Source: Weissella kandleri (GTDB lineage: Bacteria; Bacillota; Bacilli; Lactobacillales; Lactobacillaceae). From it: 64,000 nucleotides of DNA. The stretch is from positions 155,805 to 219,804 of the forward strand of contig NZ_JQBP01000002.1 of NCBI RefSeq assembly GCF_001438705.1, given 5' to 3'. The notes beneath the pieces were generated by a model that made no database searches, was not told the origin of the DNA, and saw only the letters and a list, made by a program, of their open reading frames with translations. Positions within the stretch are counted from its first letter, which is position 1. Every line of letters starts with the position of its first letter. The translations under genes were made by a program, and so were the position numbers. Shown here in pieces: positions 61,570-64,000 of this stretch.

Positions 61570-61750
61570 AATAGACGTGAACGGGCCGGAAACGACCAAA
61601 GTTAGTTCCGAGAAGTCACTGTCGGTCACAGACGAAGTCGTAGTGACCGCAAGATAAGCACCCGTTAAGCATTCGCAAAACGAATATAGGTATCCTTCGA
61701 AGCCCGTGAAACAGGCGTTAAGGGTGGAGAGCGAAGCGCTCCGCCCTATT
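61570..61750. other. GC-rich structured block resembling a plasmid transfer origin
   Basis: CGGTCAC (61623-61629) and GTGACCG (61643-61649) flank an inner GAC-GAA-GTC hairpin. GATAAGCACCC follows three bases later, similar in layout to MOBQ-type oriT sites (hairpin with GAA loop, then ATAAG and a C-rich tract). Further hairpins: ATTCG/CGAAT (61671-61685) and a stem of about eleven pairs with a GAA-type apex at 61721-61747. No relaxase gene is present. Identification as oriT is inference. Confidence 0.4.
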
Positions 61751-61945
61751 AACTTGACTTACAAGACAAATCGCAACAAAAAATTATTTTTATTAGTTTA
61801 ATATTATTAATTGAATTGTTTAGGAATGTTTATTGGAATATGAGTATATTTATTTAATAAATACTTTGTGAAATTTAATTTAAATGACTTTAAGAAAAGG
61901 TATAATTATTTTGTAATTAAATTTGTTTTATCTTTCGGAGGATAT

Positions 61946-62137
61946 ATGCGTTTATATAAATCGTTGACTATTAGTTTGGTATCATTAATTTTGTTGTCAG
62001 TTGTCATTTCGTCATATGTAGGAGTAGCTTCTGCTGTTGATAGTGATAGTAATAATGCAGTTTTGAATTATAATTTTAACACTTCTGATTATAATTATGC
62101 TATTGGTGTATTGTATGGTGATTATGGATGGCAATAA
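61946..62137 (+). CDS. Small secreted peptide precursor (bacteriocin-like)
   Basis: 63 residues. GGAGGAT lies five bases before the ATG at 61946. Residues 1-30 are a Sec signal peptide (MRLYKSLTISLVSLILLSVV...VASA). The predicted mature peptide, 33 residues, begins VDSDSNNAVLNYNF and ends YGDYGWQ; it is acidic, free of Cys, and rich in Tyr, Asn, Asp and Gly. TATAAT at 61901-61906 could be its -10. The gene overlaps the next by ten bases. Gene size, secretion and the linked small membrane protein suggest a Sec-dependent bacteriocin or signalling peptide, but no family was recognised and the net negative charge is unusual for a bacteriocin. Confidence 0.6.
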   Translation: MRLYKSLTISLVSLILLSVVISSYVGVASAVDSDSNNAVLNYNFNTSDYNYAIGVLYGDYGWQ

Positions 62138-62298
62138 AGATTTTTAAAACAATATTATCAATAATTTTGTTTATAATTTTGTATAGTTATTATAATTTAG
62201 TTTTAGTTAGAATATTTTGTGATGTTTTATTATTGTCTTTAATTTGGATCCCTGATAGTAAATATTTAAAATTATTTAGTTTTTTATTTAAAAAATAA
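62128..62298 (+). CDS. 56-residue membrane protein overlapping the secreted peptide gene
   Basis: The ATG at 62128 lies in the last codons of the peptide gene (overlap ATGGCAATAA), typical of translational coupling. The 56-residue product has two hydrophobic segments (about 9-30 and 31-43), a short loop and a basic C-terminus (LFKK). Size and topology resemble small immunity proteins encoded next to bacteriocins. There is no independent ribosome-binding site. Extreme AT content of the codons (many TTT, TTA, ATA) matches the surrounding accessory region. Function is inferred only from context. Confidence 0.5.
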   Translation: MAIKIFKTILSIILFIILYSYYNLVLVRIFCDVLLLSLIWIPDSKYLKLFSFLFKK

Positions 62299-62540
62299 AT
62301 TATTTTTTATATTTCTTCAAAAGAATAAAAATTAATTTGTTGCTTTGTATGTTAAAATAATTTTATTAAATAAAAGAAAAAACCAACGTAACTATGCTAA
62401 CTTTGGCCAATGCGTATACGTTGAGTTCAATTTCTTTTATAACTGTAAATAAATTACAACAACAATAATTAATTTAGTCCGTAAACGGGTATACAGAAAT
62501 TTAAGAAACTTGAACTCTTCATTCGTTGGTGGATGGAGAG
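62299..62540. other. Non-coding AT-rich stretch with inverted repeats
   Basis: CAACGTA and TACGTTG (about 62383-62424) and GAGTTCAA/TTGAACTC (62423-62430 and 62510-62517) form long-range inverted repeats. No gene is supported on either strand. Confidence 0.45.
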
Positions 62541-62547
62541 TTTTATT

Positions 62548-62742
62548 ATGGCTAGGGAAATAGAAAAAGAAGTAAACAAAGTAGATTACTAGATCCCTAG
62601 GGATGAAGTGGTAAAAGTGACTAAAGCTGTTAAGGCTATTTTGACGCAAGATTTAAAATTTAGAAGCGATAAACAAACAGTAAAAAAATTAAGTAAATAT
62701 TCTTATGAGATAATGAGTAACCATAAAAGTGGTTTTTTATGA
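62548..62742 (+). pseudogene. Small gene with a premature TAG
   Basis: ATG at 62548, eight bases after GGAGAG, reads 14 codons (MAREIEKEVNKVDY), then TAG at 62590, then 49 more codons in the same frame (KVTKAVKAILTQDLKF...SNHKSGFL). The charged, helical composition looks coding. An AACCA/TGGTT hairpin with T6 overlaps its end (62719-62738). Family unknown; the size and helical character would fit an immunity-like or phage-like small protein. Confidence 0.45.
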
Positions 62743-62769
62743 TAATAGGAGTGAGCGCAGAACGGATAA

Positions 62770-62970
62770 TATAGAATCATTACGTCGTACTATTGGTAAG
62801 GAAGGATCGTTTAAAAATAGAAGCCAATTTTAAAGGGGCCAAAAATGAATTCACGATTACTTTTACATATGCTGAGAAGTTTATGATATTGAGTTAGCGG
62901 ATAAGCTCCATTTAAAATATCGACAAGGTTATTTAATTGATAAGCCTAATTATGGAACACTTCAAAATTA
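62770..62970 (+). pseudogene. Frameshifted coding remnant
   Basis: A protein-like stretch RLKIEANFKGAKNEFTITF...AEKF (frame 1) continues after a one-base shift as DIELADKLHLKYRQGYLID and KPNYGTLQN before a TAA. No start or ribosome-binding site is evident. It looks like the end of a decayed gene; the family was not recognised. Confidence 0.35.
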
Positions 62971-63009
62971 AGGAAGTTTGTCTTTCATGTTTAAAATTAT
63001 ATAAAAAAA

Positions 63010-63056
63010 TGAAAACGGTGGTCCAACGATTAATTCGATGGTACTGCCGTTTTTTG
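63010..63056 (+). terminator. Terminator-like hairpin
   Basis: AAAACGG and CCGTTTT enclose a loop with further GT/AC pairing and end in T6. It closes the accessory region before dtpT. Confidence 0.75.
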
Positions 63057-63107
63057 ATGATAGTATCGGTAAAATACATTTAATTTATATTTAAATGAAA
63101 TTAATCC

Positions 63108-63136
63108 TTGCTAAAAAAAGACTAAGTTGCTAAAAT
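63108..63136 (+). promoter_or_regulatory. Promoter of the peptide transporter gene
   Basis: TTGCTA and TAAAAT with a 17-base spacer, about 48 bases before the start codon. Confidence 0.65.
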
Positions 63137-63183
63137 GAGTACATTATTAAAAAATGAAATTAAGGTTAAGGGATGGTGATGAA

Positions 63184-64000
63184 TATGAAAGAAGGAATTA
63201 AAAAGGAGCGACAATTTTTCGGTCAACCAATCGGTTTGTCGACACTTTTCATGACTGAAATGTGGGAGCGGTTCTCCTATTATGGAATGCGGGCCATTTT
63301 GTTGTTCTACATGTGGCATTTAATTGAGACTGGTGATTTAAATATTTCAAGAGCAGTCGCTGCATCGATTATGGCAATCTACGCGTCAATGGTTTATCTA
63401 TCTGGAGCGTTGGGTGGTTACATGGCAGACCGGATTCTTGGTTCACGCCGGGCGGTCTTCATTGGTGGTCTGTTCATTATGAGTGGGCACCTTGTTTTGG
63501 CCTTACCATTTGGGGCGAATGCCTTGTTTGGGTCAATTGTGTTGATTATTATTGGAACGGGGCTTTTGAAGCCCAACGTTTCAGCAATGGTCGGTGATTT
63601 GTATAGTCCTGAAGATCGACGGCGGGATGCCGGATTTTCAATTTTCGTTTTTGGAATTAATTTAGGATCATTCATTGCACCCCTCTTGGTTGGATGGGTT
63701 CAAGCAAATGCTGGCTTCCACTTGGCCTTTGGTTTAGCGGCGGTGGGAATGTTTATCGGCTTAGTTCAGTATTATTTCGGTGGTAAAAAAGATTTGCCAA
63801 AGAATGGTTTAAAGCCAGCAGATCCTTTGCAGCCCGAGGAAGTTAAGCCTTTAGTAATCAAGATTATCTTGGTTTTGGCTGTATTATCAACTATTGTAGT
63901 GGGGATGTTCAAGATCGGCATGGGTAGCATTACAAATTTCATTAATTTGATTACGATCATTGCAGTGATTATTCCGGTTGGATATTTTTCTCAGATGTTA
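63184..64000 (+). CDS. dtpT: Proton-dependent di-/tripeptide transporter, DtpT/POT family (3' truncated by window)
   Basis: The frame is open from ATG 63184 to the window edge, 272 codons. The POT signature [22 protein letters not shown] lies at residues about 22-43 (the ExxER proton-coupling motif is EMWER), followed by [19 protein letters not shown] and [17 protein letters not shown], the second POT signature. About seven helices are visible before the cut; a complete DtpT has twelve to fourteen. It imports small peptides that PepV (49920) could cleave. AAGGG and GGTGAT lie upstream; the exact ribosome-binding site is not clear. Confidence 0.96.

Noticed and set aside
61570-61750. tmRNA, RNase P RNA or a group II intron end
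   Set aside because: The conserved tmRNA tag and tRNA-like ends, the RNase P core sequences and an intron domain V are not recognisable; the oriT-like reading fits better, though weakly.
62437-62649. 70-codon minus-strand frame over the decayed small gene
   Set aside because: No start signals and composition typical of an AT-rich reverse frame; the plus-strand reading has a ribosome-binding site and better coding character.
1-64000. CRISPR arrays, insertion sequences, prophage or toxin-antitoxin modules
   Set aside because: No regularly spaced repeats, transposase, integrase or phage structural motifs were seen on either strand; the only mobile-element hints are the direct repeat and oriT-like block at 60-62 kb.

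Overview
The window is a low-GC Firmicute chromosome segment, most probably from the genus Weissella (Lactobacillaceae, Leuconostoc branch). The best evidence is a FemX-type transferase at 7086-8105 that closely resembles, from memory, the structurally studied Weissella viridescens FemX. Supporting evidence is a lactobacillus-style SecA without its zinc tail, DUF2969 between mreB and rodA, and a thiamine salvage operon without thiC. No database search was possible; all names come from motifs and remembered family sequences.

Layout. 1-13.8 kb: housekeeping genes (trpS end, Ppx/GppA, a decayed gene, nnrD, secA, prfB, femX, an rRNA/tRNA methyltransferase, an HD protein, an HxlR regulator, an SseB-like protein, ferredoxin reductase, gpmA, a SHOCT-domain membrane protein). 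13.9-20 kb: an AT-rich four-gene exopolysaccharide-type operon with a degenerate GGDEF membrane protein and a cellulose-synthase-like enzyme carrying a PilZ domain. 20.3-26 kb: a YhgE/Pip protein, then a TPP riboswitch and thiM-thiD-thiE-tenA. 26.3-33.4 kb: an operon joining a cytoplasmic 5'-nucleotidase, a UgpABCE-like importer and a metallo-beta-lactamase-fold protein. 33.5-43.6 kb: murF, mreB-DUF2969-rodA-proC, two solitary tRNA-Glu genes, a degenerate sugar-kinase remnant, a candidate structured RNA, exonuclease III, a phosphatase and hflX. 43.7-55 kb: a heterodimeric ABC exporter behind an attenuator with a nine-codon leader ORF, a MacB-like exporter, pepV, a guanylate-kinase-like gene and a polar amino acid importer. 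55.2-60 kb: gdpP-rplI-dnaB and rplU-rpmA. 60-63 kb: an accessory, partly decayed region with a CPBP protease between direct repeats, an oriT-like structured block, a secreted peptide gene overlapping a small membrane protein gene, and pseudogenes. The window ends inside a dtpT-like peptide transporter.

The strongest candidates for undescribed biology are: the multi-hairpin RNA at about 40064-40327; the leader-peptide attenuator of the ABC exporter at 43766-43932; the EPS operon with its inactive-looking GGDEF partner; the secreted-peptide/small-membrane-protein pair at 61946-62298, which resembles a bacteriocin-immunity arrangement; the L27 gene with an atypical N-terminal extension and no prp gene beside it; and the small ORF lying inside the TPP riboswitch expression platform.
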